64,000 bases of DNA, from contig NC_013530.1 in the NCBI RefSeq assembly GCF_000024965.1, forward strand, positions 2,170,001 to 2,234,000. The letters are read 5' to 3'. Source of the stretch: Xylanimonas cellulosilytica DSM 15894. Its GTDB lineage: Bacteria > Actinomycetota > Actinomycetes > Actinomycetales > Cellulomonadaceae. Made by a program: the position numbers and the translations under genes. Position 1 is the first letter of the stretch. Every line of letters starts with the position of its first letter. Below, one piece after another: positions 26,133 to 35,552 of this stretch. The notes beneath the pieces are model-generated. The model searched no databases. It was not told the origin of the DNA and saw nothing but the letters and a program-made list of their open reading frames with translations.

Positions 26133-27557
26133 ATGTTCAACAACGCCGAGGAGGCCATCGCCTTCACCCGCAACGAAGGGGTGGAGTTCATCGATGTCCG
26201 GTTCGTCGACCTGCCGGGCGTGTGGCAGCACTTCAACATCCCGACGTCGCAGTTCAGCGAGGACTCGTTCACCGAGGGCCTGATGTTCGACGGGTCGTCG
26301 ATCCGCGGGTTCCAGGCGATCCACGAGTCCGACATGAAGCTGGTCCCGGACGTGAAGACCGCGTTCATCGACCCGTTCCGCAAGCGCAAGACGCTGGTCA
26401 TGAACTTCTCGATCGTGGACCCGTTCACCGACGAGGCCTACTCGCGCGACCCGCGCACGATCGCCGCCAAGGCCGAGGCGTACCTCGCCTCCACCGGCAT
26501 CGCTGACACCGTGTTCTTCGCCCCCGAGGCCGAGTTCTACGTGTTCGACTCGGTGCGCTACCAGACCGCCATGCAGGGCTCGTTCTACGCGATCGACTCC
26601 GTCGAGGCGGCGTGGAACACGGGCCGCGAGGAGGAGGGTGGCAACCTCGGGTACAAGACCCGCATCAAGGGTGGCTACTTCCCCGTCTCGCCGTCGGACA
26701 AGTTCGCCGACCTGCGTGACGACATCTGCGACACCCTGGGGCAGGTCGGGCTCGACGTCGAGCGCGCGCACCACGAGGTGGGCACCGCCGGCCAGCAGGA
26801 GATCAACTACCGCTTCAACACGCTGCTGCACGCGGCCGACGACCTGATGAAGTTCAAGTACGTCGTGCGCAACCAGGCCTACAACGCCGGCAAGACCGTC
26901 ACCTTCATGCCGAAGCCGCTCTTCGGTGACAACGGCTCGGGCATGCACTCCCACCAGTCGCTCTGGAAGAACGGCGAGCCGCTGTTCTACGACGAGAAGG
27001 GCTACGGCGGCCTGTCCGACATCGCCCGCTGGTACATCGGCGGGCTGCTCAAGCACGCCCCGTCGCTGCTCGCGTTCACCAACCCGTCGGTCAACTCGTA
27101 CCGCCGCCTGGTGCCGGGCTACGAGGCCCCCGTCAACCTGGTGTACTCGGCGCGCAACCGCTCGGCGTGCATCCGCATCCCGATCACGGGCAACTCGCCG
27201 AAGGCCAAGCGCGTCGAGTTCCGCGTGCCGGACCCGTCGGCCAACCCGTACCTTGCCTTCGCCGCCCAGCTCATGGCGGGCCTCGACGGCATCAAGAACC
27301 GCATCGAGCCGGCCGCGCCGATCGACAAGGACCTCTACGAGCTGCCGCCCGAGGAGCACGCCCAGATCGCGCAGGTGCCGGGCTCGCTCGCCGCGGTGCT
27401 CGACAACCTCGAGCGCGACCACGAGTTCCTCACGCAGGGCGACGTGTTCACCGAGGACCTCATCAGCACGTGGATCGAGTACAAGCGCAAGAACGAGGTC
27501 GACGCGGTGCAGCTCCAGCCGACCCCCAAGGAGTTCGAGCTCTACTACGACGTGTGA
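26133..27557 (+). CDS. glnA: glutamine synthetase type I (adenylylatable, GlnA1)
   Basis: 474 aa GSI-beta enzyme condensing ammonium and glutamate. Motifs: [22 protein letters not shown] (metal Glu), [12 protein letters not shown], the ATP-site [22 protein letters not shown], and the adenylylation loop [10 protein letters not shown] with the target Tyr. ATG at 26133 has AAAGGAG 5 nt upstream; the overlapping ATG at 26129 is out of frame. A candidate GlnR box lies upstream. The modifying enzyme GlnE is encoded 10 kb further on. Confidence 0.98.
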   Translation: MFNNAEEAIAFTRNEGVEFIDVRFVDLPGVWQHFNIPTSQFSEDSFTEGLMFDGSSIRGFQAIHESDMKLVPDVKTAFIDPFRKRKTLVMNFSIVDPFTDEAYSRDPRTIAAKAEAYLASTGIADTVFFAPEAEFYVFDSVRYQTAMQGSFYAIDSVEAAWNTGREEEGGNLGYKTRIKGGYFPVSPSDKFADLRDDICDTLGQVGLDVERAHHEVGTAGQQEINYRFNTLLHAADDLMKFKYVVRNQAYNAGKTVTFMPKPLFGDNGSGMHSHQSLWKNGEPLFYDEKGYGGLSDIARWYIGGLLKHAPSLLAFTNPSVNSYRRLVPGYEAPVNLVYSARNRSACIRIPITGNSPKAKRVEFRVPDPSANPYLAFAAQLMAGLDGIKNRIEPAAPIDKDLYELPPEEHAQIAQVPGSLAAVLDNLERDHEFLTQGDVFTEDLISTWIEYKRKNEVDAVQLQPTPKEFELYYDV

Positions 27558-27561
27558 CGCC

Positions 27562-27614
27562 CGTCACGGTGGTTGAGCCCACCGTCACGGTGGTTGAGCC
27601 CGTCGAAACCACCT
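27562..27614. repeat. GGTGGTTGAGCC repeat cluster after glnA
   Basis: CCGTCACGGTGGTTGAGCCC is directly repeated (27562-27581 and 27583-27602), and the second copy completes the palindrome GGTGGTTGAGCC-CGTCGAAACCACC (27590-27614). This is the same unit as the arms at 25366-25431. Likely a REP-like dispersed repeat with terminator activity. Confidence 0.8.
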
Positions 27615-27633
27615 GACGCGGAGGAACGTGCAG

Positions 27634-27675
27634 AACGGATCGGAACGTGCGTTGAAGCGCACGTTCCGATCCGTT
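27634..27675. terminator. bidirectional hairpin between glnA and a hydrolase gene
   Basis: AACGGATCGGAACGTGCG (27634-27651) and its perfect complement (27658-27675) flank TTGAAG; TTTTGCAT follows on the plus side. Weaker pairing extends to about 27626-27683. A part-copy GGAACGTGC lies just outside. Serves convergent glnA and hydrolase genes. Confidence 0.85.
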
Positions 27676-27705
27676 TTGCATGTTCCGATCCGCTGGCTCG
27701 CTCGT

Positions 27706-28554
27706 CTACGCCGAGGCCCGCTGCGGGCTCGCCGCGTGCTCGAGCGCCCAGGTCAGCGCATAGTCGGCGACCGTCTCCCACCCGGGTGCGGCACAGGTCC
27801 AGTGGTCGCGCCCCGGGAACTCGTAGTACTCGGTGAGCGCGGACGACCTCGCCCAGTGCTTGGCGTTGGAGCGGTTCACCGAGGGCGGCATGATGTGGTC
27901 CTTCTCGCCGGCGAGGAAGAGCAGCGGTGCACGATCGGCGCCGTAGTCGACCCACGTCTCCTGGTGGCCCGGCTTGTAGTTGGCGATGAGCCCGTAGTCC
28001 CACACCCAGGCCCCCGGTGCGGCGATGGCGTACCGCTCCCACACGGCCCGCGACTCCTCGGCGGTCAGCGTGTTCGTGAAGGCGTAGTGGAACTCCTCGG
28101 GCGTGAAGCCGACCGCGCGACGCCGGTTGGCCGGGTTCTTGAGCGCGGGGAACAGCGACCGTGCCTGCGACAACGGGTTGACGCGGACTCCCTCGGTGGG
28201 CGCCGAGTCGATCACCACGCCGGCAGCACCGAACCCTTGGGCGAGCAGGATCTGGGTGAGGGCTCCACCGAACGAGTGGCCCATGATGATCGGCGGCCGC
28301 GCGAGGCCGGCGATCACGCCGGCGAGGTGCTCGACGGTCTCGGGGACCGTGAGGTCGGCGATGACCTGCGGGTTCTCCCGCAGCGCCTCGACCTCGATCT
28401 CGAACCCTGGGTAGGCGGGGGTCACGACCGTCATCCCGAGACTCTCGTAGTGCGCGACCCAGCCTTCCCAGCTGCGCGGTGTCATCCACAGACCGTGGAT
28501 CAGGACGACGGTGTCGGGCCGGTCGCCCGTCGTGTCAGGTGTCACGTCGCTCAT
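27706..28554 (-). CDS. alpha/beta hydrolase
   Basis: 282 aa soluble hydrolase. VVLIHGLWMTPRSWEGW holds the oxyanion HG, the nucleophile elbow is MGHSFGGALTQ, and the acid/His region includes GEKDHIMPP and a late GRDHWT. The ATG at 28554 lies 11 nt after the stop of the preceding hydrolase, so the two are in one operon. The open frame to 28803 is overlap. Substrate unknown. Confidence 0.85.
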   Translation of the reverse strand: MSDVTPDTTGDRPDTVVLIHGLWMTPRSWEGWVAHYESLGMTVVTPAYPGFEIEVEALRENPQVIADLTVPETVEHLAGVIAGLARPPIIMGHSFGGALTQILLAQGFGAAGVVIDSAPTEGVRVNPLSQARSLFPALKNPANRRRAVGFTPEEFHYAFTNTLTAEESRAVWERYAIAAPGAWVWDYGLIANYKPGHQETWVDYGADRAPLLFLAGEKDHIMPPSVNRSNAKHWARSSALTEYYEFPGRDHWTCAAPGWETVADYALTWALEHAASPQRASA

Positions 28555-28565
28555 GGCAGTGCCTC

Positions 28566-29390
28566 TCAGGAGTCGATGAAGGTCAGCAGGTCGGCGTGGA
28601 GCCGGTCGCGGTCGGTGTCCGGAAGGGCGTGGCCGCTGCCCGCGTAGGTCAGCAAGCGGGCCCCGTCGACGAGCTCGACGGTGCGCCGCCCGCCGACGTC
28701 GAAGGGGACGATCTGGTCGTCGTCGCCGTGGATCACGAGGACGGGGACGTCGATCTTCGCCAGGTCGGGGCGGAAGTCGGTGGCGGAGAACGCAGCGATG
28801 CACTCATAGGCGGCACGGTGCCCGCAGGCCATGGACTGCAGCCAGAACGCGTCCCGGAAACCCTGGTCGACGTCGCCGCGCCGGTTGTGACCGAAGAACG
28901 GTCCGTCGGCCAGGGTCCGGTAGAGCTGGGACCGGTCCGCCTTCTCGCCCGCCCGGATCTGGTCGAAGACCTCGGCGGGGAGACCGTCGGGGTTGTCGTC
29001 CGTGCGCAGCATGAAGGGCGGGACGGCCGAGACCAGGACGACACGGGCGACACGGTCCGTTCCGTGCCGTGCGACGTACCGCACGACCTCTCCCCCGCCG
29101 GTGGAGTGGCCCACGAGCGTGAGATCGCGGAGGTCGAGCGTGTCGATCAGGCATGCGAGGTCGTCCGCGTACGTGTCCATCTCGTTGCCGTGCCAGGTGC
29201 GGTCCGAGCGGCCGTGCCCTCGTCGGTCGTGCGCGATCGCCCGGTGGCCGTGCTCGGCGAGGAAGAGTGCCGCGGCCGCCCACGCGTCGGAGCTGAGCGG
29301 CCAACCGTGGCTCAGCAGCACGGGGGACCCGTCGGCGCCCCAGTCGGTGTAGAAGATTCCGGCGCCGTCGTCGGTGGTGACGAAGGCCAT
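28566..29390 (-). CDS. alpha/beta hydrolase, non-heme haloperoxidase-like
   Basis: 274 aa. [38 protein letters not shown] and the elbow [18 protein letters not shown] are characteristic of the cofactor-free chloroperoxidase/esterase subgroup; Asp and His follow in [10 protein letters not shown] and GSGHAL. Such enzymes usually act as esterases or perhydrolases. ATG at 29390. A 28-bp motif shared with the hydrolase at 33146 lies 62 nt upstream (29453-29480). Heads the operon 29390-27706. Confidence 0.88.
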   Translation of the reverse strand: MAFVTTDDGAGIFYTDWGADGSPVLLSHGWPLSSDAWAAAALFLAEHGHRAIAHDRRGHGRSDRTWHGNEMDTYADDLACLIDTLDLRDLTLVGHSTGGGEVVRYVARHGTDRVARVVLVSAVPPFMLRTDDNPDGLPAEVFDQIRAGEKADRSQLYRTLADGPFFGHNRRGDVDQGFRDAFWLQSMACGHRAAYECIAAFSATDFRPDLAKIDVPVLVIHGDDDQIVPFDVGGRRTVELVDGARLLTYAGSGHALPDTDRDRLHADLLTFIDS

Positions 29391-29452
29391 GGTGACTCCT
29401 CAGGTCGTCGCTGGACGTTGACCCTCCGAGCCTCGCCCGTTCCTGGCCGCGG

Positions 29453-29480
29453 TGGACCACGCGGACCACGTAGTCCGACG
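29453..29480 (-). promoter_or_regulatory. shared motif upstream of hydrolase gene (copy 1)
   Basis: TGGACCACGCGGACCACGTA followed by GTCCGACG; 24 of 28 bases match the copy at 33204-33231. It ends 62 nt before the 29390 start codon and lies between that gene and the luxR-type gene. It contains GGACTACGTG-type half palindromes on the minus strand. Candidate operator or promoter element. Confidence 0.6.
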
Positions 29481-29488
29481 TCGGACCC

Positions 29489-32272
29489 TCAGCGACCCTC
29501 GCCGCCGAGGTGCTCCGCGAGCTGTCGGCGCGACGTGATGCCGAGCTTCTGGAACACCTTGCGCAGGTGGTAGTCGACGGTGTTGGGGCTGATGAACAGG
29601 TTGGCGCCGATCTCCGCGTTGGTCCGTCCGGCAGCCGCCAACCGGGCGACGGTGCGTTCCTGGGTCGTGAGGTCGAGCGCGTCGCCGTGCGCCGCGACAT
29701 CCTCCGTGACTCCCGCAGCCTCGAGCTCGGCGAGGGTGCGGGGAAGGAAGACCGCGGCGCCGCTGCGATCGAAGTGGTCGCGGGCCAGACGGAGCTGGGC
29801 GACGGCCTCACGCCGGCGCCGGGCGCGCCGGAGCCACTCCCCGTACACCAGGTGGGAGCGCGCGAGCTCGACGACCGCACCGGTGGAGGCGAGCGCCTCG
29901 ACGGACGCGCGGTAGTGCTGCTCGACCTCGCCGTCGCCGGTCAGCGCAAGGGCCCGCTCGGCAACACCCCGGCACCAGGCGGAGCCGTTGACGCCTGCCA
30001 TCTCCGCGAGGGTCCGGGCCGAGCGCTTCGCCTCCTCGACGTGTCCCGACCGGGTGGCCGCCTCCGCGTGGTCCGCGAGGAACAGCGGCGTGGTCTGCAG
30101 GAACGGATCGAGAACGACGATCGGGTGCAACCGCTCACGCGCGGCGCCGTAGTCGCGCGCCGCGAGGTCGCGGACCGCCAGCGCGCACGTCGTGGACGAG
30201 CCCACACCCCCGAAACCGGTCGCGTTCGCACCGTCGGCGATCGCGGCGACCAGTTCGAAGGACGCACCTGTCCAGCTGAGGACCGCGCCGTTGACGACGT
30301 TCTCGCCGTCGTACCCCATCGCCTTGCGCACCTCGCGGACGGCGTCGTCGAAGCCACGCGCCCGCTCGACGCTGCCCCCGCAGAGCTCCGCGAGCGCGCT
30401 CACCCAGAGCAGGGTGTCGAGCCGCTGGAGGTCGCCCATCTCCTGCGCGGCGCGCCGGGCACGCGTGAGCCCGGCGGCCCGGCCGACGTCGTCCCACAGG
30501 AACGCGCCGATCGACGCGATGAGCGTGCCCGAGCGCCGCAGAATCTCGTCGGGCAGGCCGAGCAGGGCGGCGAAGGCGTCCCGCGCAGGCCCCAGTGCCG
30601 CCGCGTAGGACTCCAGGACCATGGCCGCGATCCCGCGCAAGATCCTCGACGCGGGATCGTCCCCCGAAGCGCCACGCGCCATCCGGCGTCCGAGCGAGTC
30701 GAGCGTGGTCCCGTCGACGAGACGCTCGGCTGACAGGCACCGCTCGAACGCCTCCAGCAGAGCCTGCTGCTCCCGGGCGGTGTCGTGCCCGCGGAAAGCG
30801 TCGGCGGCGCGAAGTTGCTCCGTCGTCGCGGCACGCACCCCCGCAGGGTCCGCGACGAAGAGCGCTACGGCACTGCGGACCAAGATCGCGCGTCCGCGCA
30901 CCACACGATCGAGATCGGCGTCACGGACATCGGCGAGCAGCCGTCCGGCGACGTCGGCAGCACCCGCCTCCAGCGCGGCCTCCGCCGCCTCGACCTGTCG
31001 CTCGTCGTGCAGCGCCCCGGCCGGCGTGAGCCGGGCGGCCCGGGCCAGGATGCTCGCGCGCGACGCCGAGCCGCCGCGTCGGGCGGCGAGATCAGCCGCG
31101 TGGACGAGGCGCTCGGCGACCTCAGCATCGGTGCCCGTGACGGCCCGGGAGGCGTGCCACGCCTCCGCCTCGACGAGGCCGAGCTTGCCCGCCGCCACCG
31201 CCAGCGCACCATGCGCCCGACGCCGCTCCCCGAGAGACGCCGAGGAGTACACGGCCGAGCGGACGAGCGGGTGCCGGAACCGGACCATGGGTTCCAGGCG
31301 AACGAGGCCAGCGGCCTCGGCGTCGTCGCCACGCGCGGGGTCGAGCGCGAGCCGCGCGCCGGCGTCCTCCAACAGCTCGGGGTTGCCGGTGGAGTCCGCC
31401 GCTGCGAGCAGCAGCCACCGTTGCGACTCGCCGGGCAGCTGCATGACGCGGCGCAGGTAGTGCGCCTCGAGGTGTCTGCCGATGGGCACCGGGTCCGGTC
31501 CCAGGCCAAGGTCGGTGAGCTCGCGGAGCAGCGGGTCGACGGCCAGGTCGACCAGCGCCAAGGGGTTGCCCCCGGTCGCCCGGACGATCGCTGTGGCGGC
31601 GGTCGGACTGAAGGGTTCGTTCGTCGAGAGGTTCAGGAGAGCCACCGCGGGCTCAGGAGCCAGACCTGCCAGCTCGAGGACGGGGACGCCGGCCAAGGTC
31701 GCGACCAGGTCTGCCTCGTCCCGCCCCGCGAGGACGACGGCGACATGTTCGGCGCCGAGCCGCCGCGCGACGAACGCGAGGACCGCCAGGCTCTCCGGGT
31801 CCAAGAGGTGGGCGTCGTCGACGGTGCAGAGCAGAGCCTGGCCCGTACCGGCCGCGGCAAGGAGGCTGAGGACGCCCAGTCCGACGAGGAAGCGGTCCGG
31901 CGCCGGTCCGTCCACAGCGCCGGACGCGATGTCCAACGTCTGCCGCTGGCGGTCGGGGATGTCCGCGAGGTGCCCGCGCAGCAGACCGGTGAGCCGCTCG
32001 ATCGCGGCGTAGGGCATCGCCGACTCGGACTCGTACCCGTCCAGCCGAACCGCTCGGAGCTGGGTGAGCTGAGCGGCGTCGCGGAGCAACGCCGTCTTAC
32101 CGATGCCCGGCTCTCCCACCACCACCAGGGCGCTGCCGTGCCCGTTCCGCGCCGCGCCGATCACCTCGGCGAGCCGCGTCCGTTCGTCCTCGCGGCCCAG
32201 CAGGCCACCGGTGCCGTGCACGGGCTCCACGATAGGCAGCAGTGCGCCGGCGCGCTGCCCGGGGGACCTCAC
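29489..32272 (-). CDS. LuxR-family LAL-type ATPase regulator
   Basis: 927 aa. Near the N-terminus GLLGREDERTRLAE leads to Walker A GEPGIGKT (53-60) and Walker B LLCTVDDAHLL (about 145-155), as in MalT/LAL (STAND) regulators. A long alpha-helical, TPR-like middle follows, and the C-terminal 60 residues are a LuxR helix-turn-helix (LTTQERTVARLAAAGRTNAE ... SPNTVDYHL). GTG 32272 is the longest start; GTG 32221 has TATCGT 7 nt upstream and gives a cleaner N-terminus. It is flanked on both sides by hydrolase genes preceded by a shared motif and is their likely regulator. Confidence 0.9.
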   Translation of the reverse strand: MRSPGQRAGALLPIVEPVHGTGGLLGREDERTRLAEVIGAARNGHGSALVVVGEPGIGKTALLRDAAQLTQLRAVRLDGYESESAMPYAAIERLTGLLRGHLADIPDRQRQTLDIASGAVDGPAPDRFLVGLGVLSLLAAAGTGQALLCTVDDAHLLDPESLAVLAFVARRLGAEHVAVVLAGRDEADLVATLAGVPVLELAGLAPEPAVALLNLSTNEPFSPTAATAIVRATGGNPLALVDLAVDPLLRELTDLGLGPDPVPIGRHLEAHYLRRVMQLPGESQRWLLLAAADSTGNPELLEDAGARLALDPARGDDAEAAGLVRLEPMVRFRHPLVRSAVYSSASLGERRRAHGALAVAAGKLGLVEAEAWHASRAVTGTDAEVAERLVHAADLAARRGGSASRASILARAARLTPAGALHDERQVEAAEAALEAGAADVAGRLLADVRDADLDRVVRGRAILVRSAVALFVADPAGVRAATTEQLRAADAFRGHDTAREQQALLEAFERCLSAERLVDGTTLDSLGRRMARGASGDDPASRILRGIAAMVLESYAAALGPARDAFAALLGLPDEILRRSGTLIASIGAFLWDDVGRAAGLTRARRAAQEMGDLQRLDTLLWVSALAELCGGSVERARGFDDAVREVRKAMGYDGENVVNGAVLSWTGASFELVAAIADGANATGFGGVGSSTTCALAVRDLAARDYGAARERLHPIVVLDPFLQTTPLFLADHAEAATRSGHVEEAKRSARTLAEMAGVNGSAWCRGVAERALALTGDGEVEQHYRASVEALASTGAVVELARSHLVYGEWLRRARRRREAVAQLRLARDHFDRSGAAVFLPRTLAELEAAGVTEDVAAHGDALDLTTQERTVARLAAAGRTNAEIGANLFISPNTVDYHLRKVFQKLGITSRRQLAEHLGGEGR

Positions 32273-32306
32273 CGGACAGCGCGTCCGCGCACCTCTCGGC
32301 CTACGG

Positions 32307-33146
32307 CTACCGTGCTGCGGCCTTGATGACGTTGACCACCTGGGAGGGGTGGCTCATCATCACCACGTGCGAGCTGCGGATCTCCACGGTCTTCGCACCC
32401 GCTCGCTTCGCCATCGCGCGCTCCGCCTCGGGCGGGATGATCCGGTCCTGGGTGGCCACGACGTACCAGCTCGGGATGGTCTTCCACGCCGGTTCGCCCG
32501 ACGGCGTGACGAGCGCCGCCAGCGCTCCGGGGCGCTGTGCGACCGCCATGGTCTTCGCCAGCCGCTCGGGCAGGTCCTGGGCGAACAGGCGCGGGAACCA
32601 CTTCGGGTCGATGGTCGCGTCGAAGTCCCCTTCCGCTGCCCCCGGGAACGGCCGCAGGACGAGATGGTCCGTCACCACCGTGTGGCCGCCGCCAAGGGTG
32701 TTTGCCTGGGCGACGGACTCGCCCGCGTCGAGGGCGTAGGCGGCGACGTACACCAGGGACTTCACCTGATCGTTGCCCGTCGCGGCGTTGGTGATGACGG
32801 CGCCTCCGTAGGAGTGCCCCACGAGCACGATCGGCCCGTCGATCGTGCCGAGGAACGCTCGTAGGTACTCGGCGTCCCAGCCGACGCCCCGCAGCGGGTT
32901 GGAGAACGCCAGGACCGGGTACCCGTCGTTCTGCAGCCGTTCGGTGACTTCGGTCCATCCGCTGGAGTCGGCGAACGCCCCGTGGACGAGGACGACGGTC
33001 GGCTTGGAGCCTCCGTCGTGCCCCCTCCTCGCGTCGGCACCCGACGGCACGGCCGACGCGGCGAGCGGGACGATGCCGAGCAGGGCGACGCACAGCGCGA
33101 CCAGGACCGTGACGACGCGGCGTGGCCGCGTGGCAGACGATGACAT
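32307..33146 (-). CDS. secreted alpha/beta hydrolase
   Basis: 279 aa. An Arg-rich start, hydrophobic core and a LAASAVPS cleavage region (about residues 10-36) predict Sec or Tat-independent export. The mature part has VVLVHGAFADSSGW, the elbow LVGHSYGGAVITNAA, an Asp in VVATQDRIIPPEAE and a final His in RSSHVVMMSHP. ATG at 33146 with AAAGGAG 6 nt upstream. A 28-bp motif nearly identical to that at 29453 lies 57 nt upstream. Close relatives are usually annotated as alpha/beta hydrolases of unknown substrate. Confidence 0.88.
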   Translation of the reverse strand: MSSSATRPRRVVTVLVALCVALLGIVPLAASAVPSGADARRGHDGGSKPTVVLVHGAFADSSGWTEVTERLQNDGYPVLAFSNPLRGVGWDAEYLRAFLGTIDGPIVLVGHSYGGAVITNAATGNDQVKSLVYVAAYALDAGESVAQANTLGGGHTVVTDHLVLRPFPGAAEGDFDATIDPKWFPRLFAQDLPERLAKTMAVAQRPGALAALVTPSGEPAWKTIPSWYVVATQDRIIPPEAERAMAKRAGAKTVEIRSSHVVMMSHPSQVVNVIKAAAR

Positions 33147-33203
33147 GGCGACTCCTTTGACGATGATGTGGAACCTCCACCATCGCCACCGGGCCCACGC
33201 AGC

Positions 33204-33231
33204 TGGACCACGTGGTGCACGTAGTCCGGCG
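33204..33231 (-). promoter_or_regulatory. shared motif upstream of hydrolase gene (copy 2)
   Basis: TGGACCACGTGGTGCACGTA followed by GTCCGGCG; differs from the 29453-29480 copy at 4 positions. It lies 57 nt upstream of the 33146 start codon, nearly the same distance as copy 1 from its gene. Confidence 0.6.
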
Positions 33232-33280
33232 CGCACGCTCCCTCCGTGCCGGGACCCGCGCCTGCCAGTAGTTTCGGAGC

Positions 33281-35344
33281 ATGGCACTCAGCGCGGAGTC
33301 CCCGGCGAACCGGCACCTCCTGGCGGCCCTCGTGGGCGGCGCCGGATCGGGTATGACCACCCTGGTCGAGGCGGTGCTGCATCGCGCCGGCGTCATCCCG
33401 CGTGCGGGCACGATCGCCGCGGGCACGACGGTCGGCGACTCGCAGCCGGAGGAGGTCGCGCGCGGCACCACGCTCACCCCGGCGCTGACGTTCCTGGAGT
33501 GGGACGACGACGACGGCGGCGGTCACTTCGCCCTGACGCTGGCCGACACGCCGGGGCACCCGGACTTCGTCGGCGGTGTCGACGCCGTGCTCTCGGCCGC
33601 CGACCTGGCCGTCGTCGTCGTCTCCGCCGTCGCCGGGGTCACGGCGGGCACGCGCGCCGCGTGGGAGTCGGCCGACGCCGCCGGGGCGCCCCGCATCGTG
33701 ATGGTGACGTGCGCCGACCGTCCGCAGGCGAGCTTCCACCGGGTGCTGGGCGAGCTGCGCGAGGCGTTCGGGCCGCACCTGTGGCCTATCGAGCTGCCCA
33801 TCGGCACGGAGGAGGACTTCCGCGCGGTGGCCGACGTGCTCGGGAGGCGCGCGCTGGTCCAGGGCCCGACGGGCAGGCAGATCGTCGAGCCGCTGCCCCC
33901 GGAGGTCGCGGCGGAGAGCCAGTCGCTGCTCGACGAGGTGACCGAGGAGATCGTGTCCCACTACGACGCCCTGCTGGAGGCGTACCTCGAGGGCGACGAA
34001 CCGTCGTTCGACGAGCTCCAGGCGCGGCTCGCGGAGCAGATCGCGCTCGGCGACGCCGTCCCGGTCATCGTCGCCTCGGGTGTCACGGAGACGGGCGTCG
34101 ACCGGTTCATCGACGTGCTGTGCCGGCTCGTCCCGGCGCTGACGGCCCGGGACGCCACGATCCGCACCAAGGACGGGACCCGGATCCCGGTTGCCCGCGA
34201 CCCGGGCGGCGAACCGCTCGTCCACGTCTTCGACGTCGTCGCCGACCAGTTCGTCGGGCAGATCGCCATGCTCAAGGTGCTCTCGGGCACGATCCGGCCG
34301 GGTGACCGGCTGCGCAACGCGTCGACGGGCGCCGAGGAACGGCTCGGCAACCTGTTCCGGCTGCGCGGCGCGCAACGGCTGCCGTGCGACACGCTGCGCG
34401 CCGGCGACGTCGGCGGCGTGGCCAAGCTGGTCGGCTCCCCCGCCGGCTCGCTGCTCTGGACGCGCCCCGGCGGGCATGCCCTGCCACCCGAGCTTCCGCA
34501 CCGCCCGGCCGTGTACTCGGTGGTGCTCGAACCCGTCAGCCAGGCCGACACGGAGAAGCTCTCGGTGGCGCTCGGTCGCGCCGTCGCCGAGGACCACACC
34601 CTCGAGGTGGAGCTCAGCGGCGGCCACACCGTCGTGCGGGGCCTCGGGGACACCCACATCGACGTCCTGGTCGAGCGGCTGGCGCGCATCTTCGGGGTGA
34701 ACGTCACCATCACACCGGCACCGGTCCCGTTCCGCGAGACGGTGGCCGGGAAGGCACGCGCCGAGGGGCGGCTCAAGAAGCAGTCGGGCGGCCACGGTCA
34801 GTTCGCCGTCGTGCAGATGGTCGTGTCACCGCTCCCGCCGGGCGGCGGGTTCGAGTTCGTCAACTCGGTGGTCGGTGGCTCCGTGCCGCGCCAGTACGTC
34901 CCCGCCGTCGAGAAGGGCGTGCGCGACGCGCTGGAGCGCGGCGGACCGCACGGCCACCCCGTCGTGGACGTGCGCGTGGAGCTCGTGGACGGCAAGTCGC
35001 ACTCGGTCGACTCCTCCGACATGGCGTTCCGCACCGCTGGGTCGCTCGGCGTCCACGAGGCGCTGGCGCAGGCCGGGACGGTGGTCCTCGAACCCGTCTC
35101 GTCGGTGACCGTCACCGTCCCGCCGACGTACCAGGGCGCGGTCATGACGGACCTCGCCGGGCGGCGCGGACGCGTCCACGACACCCAGATGACCGACGAC
35201 GGGGACGCGGTGGTGATCGCGGCCGTGCCCGACGTCGAGCTGCGGCGCTACGCCCTGGACCTGCGGTCGCTGACGCAGGGCTACGGCCGGCTGACCATCA
35301 CGCCCGACCACTACGAGCGGGCGGGCGCACCGTCGCGGGCGTGA
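33281..35344 (+). CDS. EF-G-like translational GTPase (EF-G2) with altered P-loop
   Basis: 687 aa with the full five-domain EF-G plan: G domain, EFTu-D2-like domain (about 300-380), then domains III-V with KQSGGHGQFAVVQM and RRGRVHDTQM. The P-loop reads GGAGSGMTT, with Met25 replacing the nucleotide-binding Lys. G3 is intact (DTPGHPDF) but G4 (NKxD) is TCADR. GTP hydrolysis is therefore doubtful. ATG at 33281; TAGTTT lies 6 nt upstream (leaderless). Actinobacterial EF-G2 paralogs are known to differ from canonical EF-G; the exact role is unknown. Confidence 0.9.
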   Translation: MALSAESPANRHLLAALVGGAGSGMTTLVEAVLHRAGVIPRAGTIAAGTTVGDSQPEEVARGTTLTPALTFLEWDDDDGGGHFALTLADTPGHPDFVGGVDAVLSAADLAVVVVSAVAGVTAGTRAAWESADAAGAPRIVMVTCADRPQASFHRVLGELREAFGPHLWPIELPIGTEEDFRAVADVLGRRALVQGPTGRQIVEPLPPEVAAESQSLLDEVTEEIVSHYDALLEAYLEGDEPSFDELQARLAEQIALGDAVPVIVASGVTETGVDRFIDVLCRLVPALTARDATIRTKDGTRIPVARDPGGEPLVHVFDVVADQFVGQIAMLKVLSGTIRPGDRLRNASTGAEERLGNLFRLRGAQRLPCDTLRAGDVGGVAKLVGSPAGSLLWTRPGGHALPPELPHRPAVYSVVLEPVSQADTEKLSVALGRAVAEDHTLEVELSGGHTVVRGLGDTHIDVLVERLARIFGVNVTITPAPVPFRETVAGKARAEGRLKKQSGGHGQFAVVQMVVSPLPPGGGFEFVNSVVGGSVPRQYVPAVEKGVRDALERGGPHGHPVVDVRVELVDGKSHSVDSSDMAFRTAGSLGVHEALAQAGTVVLEPVSSVTVTVPPTYQGAVMTDLAGRRGRVHDTQMTDDGDAVVIAAVPDVELRRYALDLRSLTQGYGRLTITPDHYERAGAPSRA

Positions 35345-35552
35345 CCGTCGTCGAGCATGACCAGCGATCGTCGACACGGCGGCGACGCTACCGCGCGAGC
35401 TCGATCGGGACGCCGCGGCGTCGTCGTACCGACAGCGCCACCGCGGCATTCGTGGAGCACCTCCGATGGAGAGGTGGTGAAGACGCACACATACTGTTCG
35501 GCGGTGGCGCGTCGGCCCGACGCCATGAACCCGGAACGCGAGGAGGAATGTC

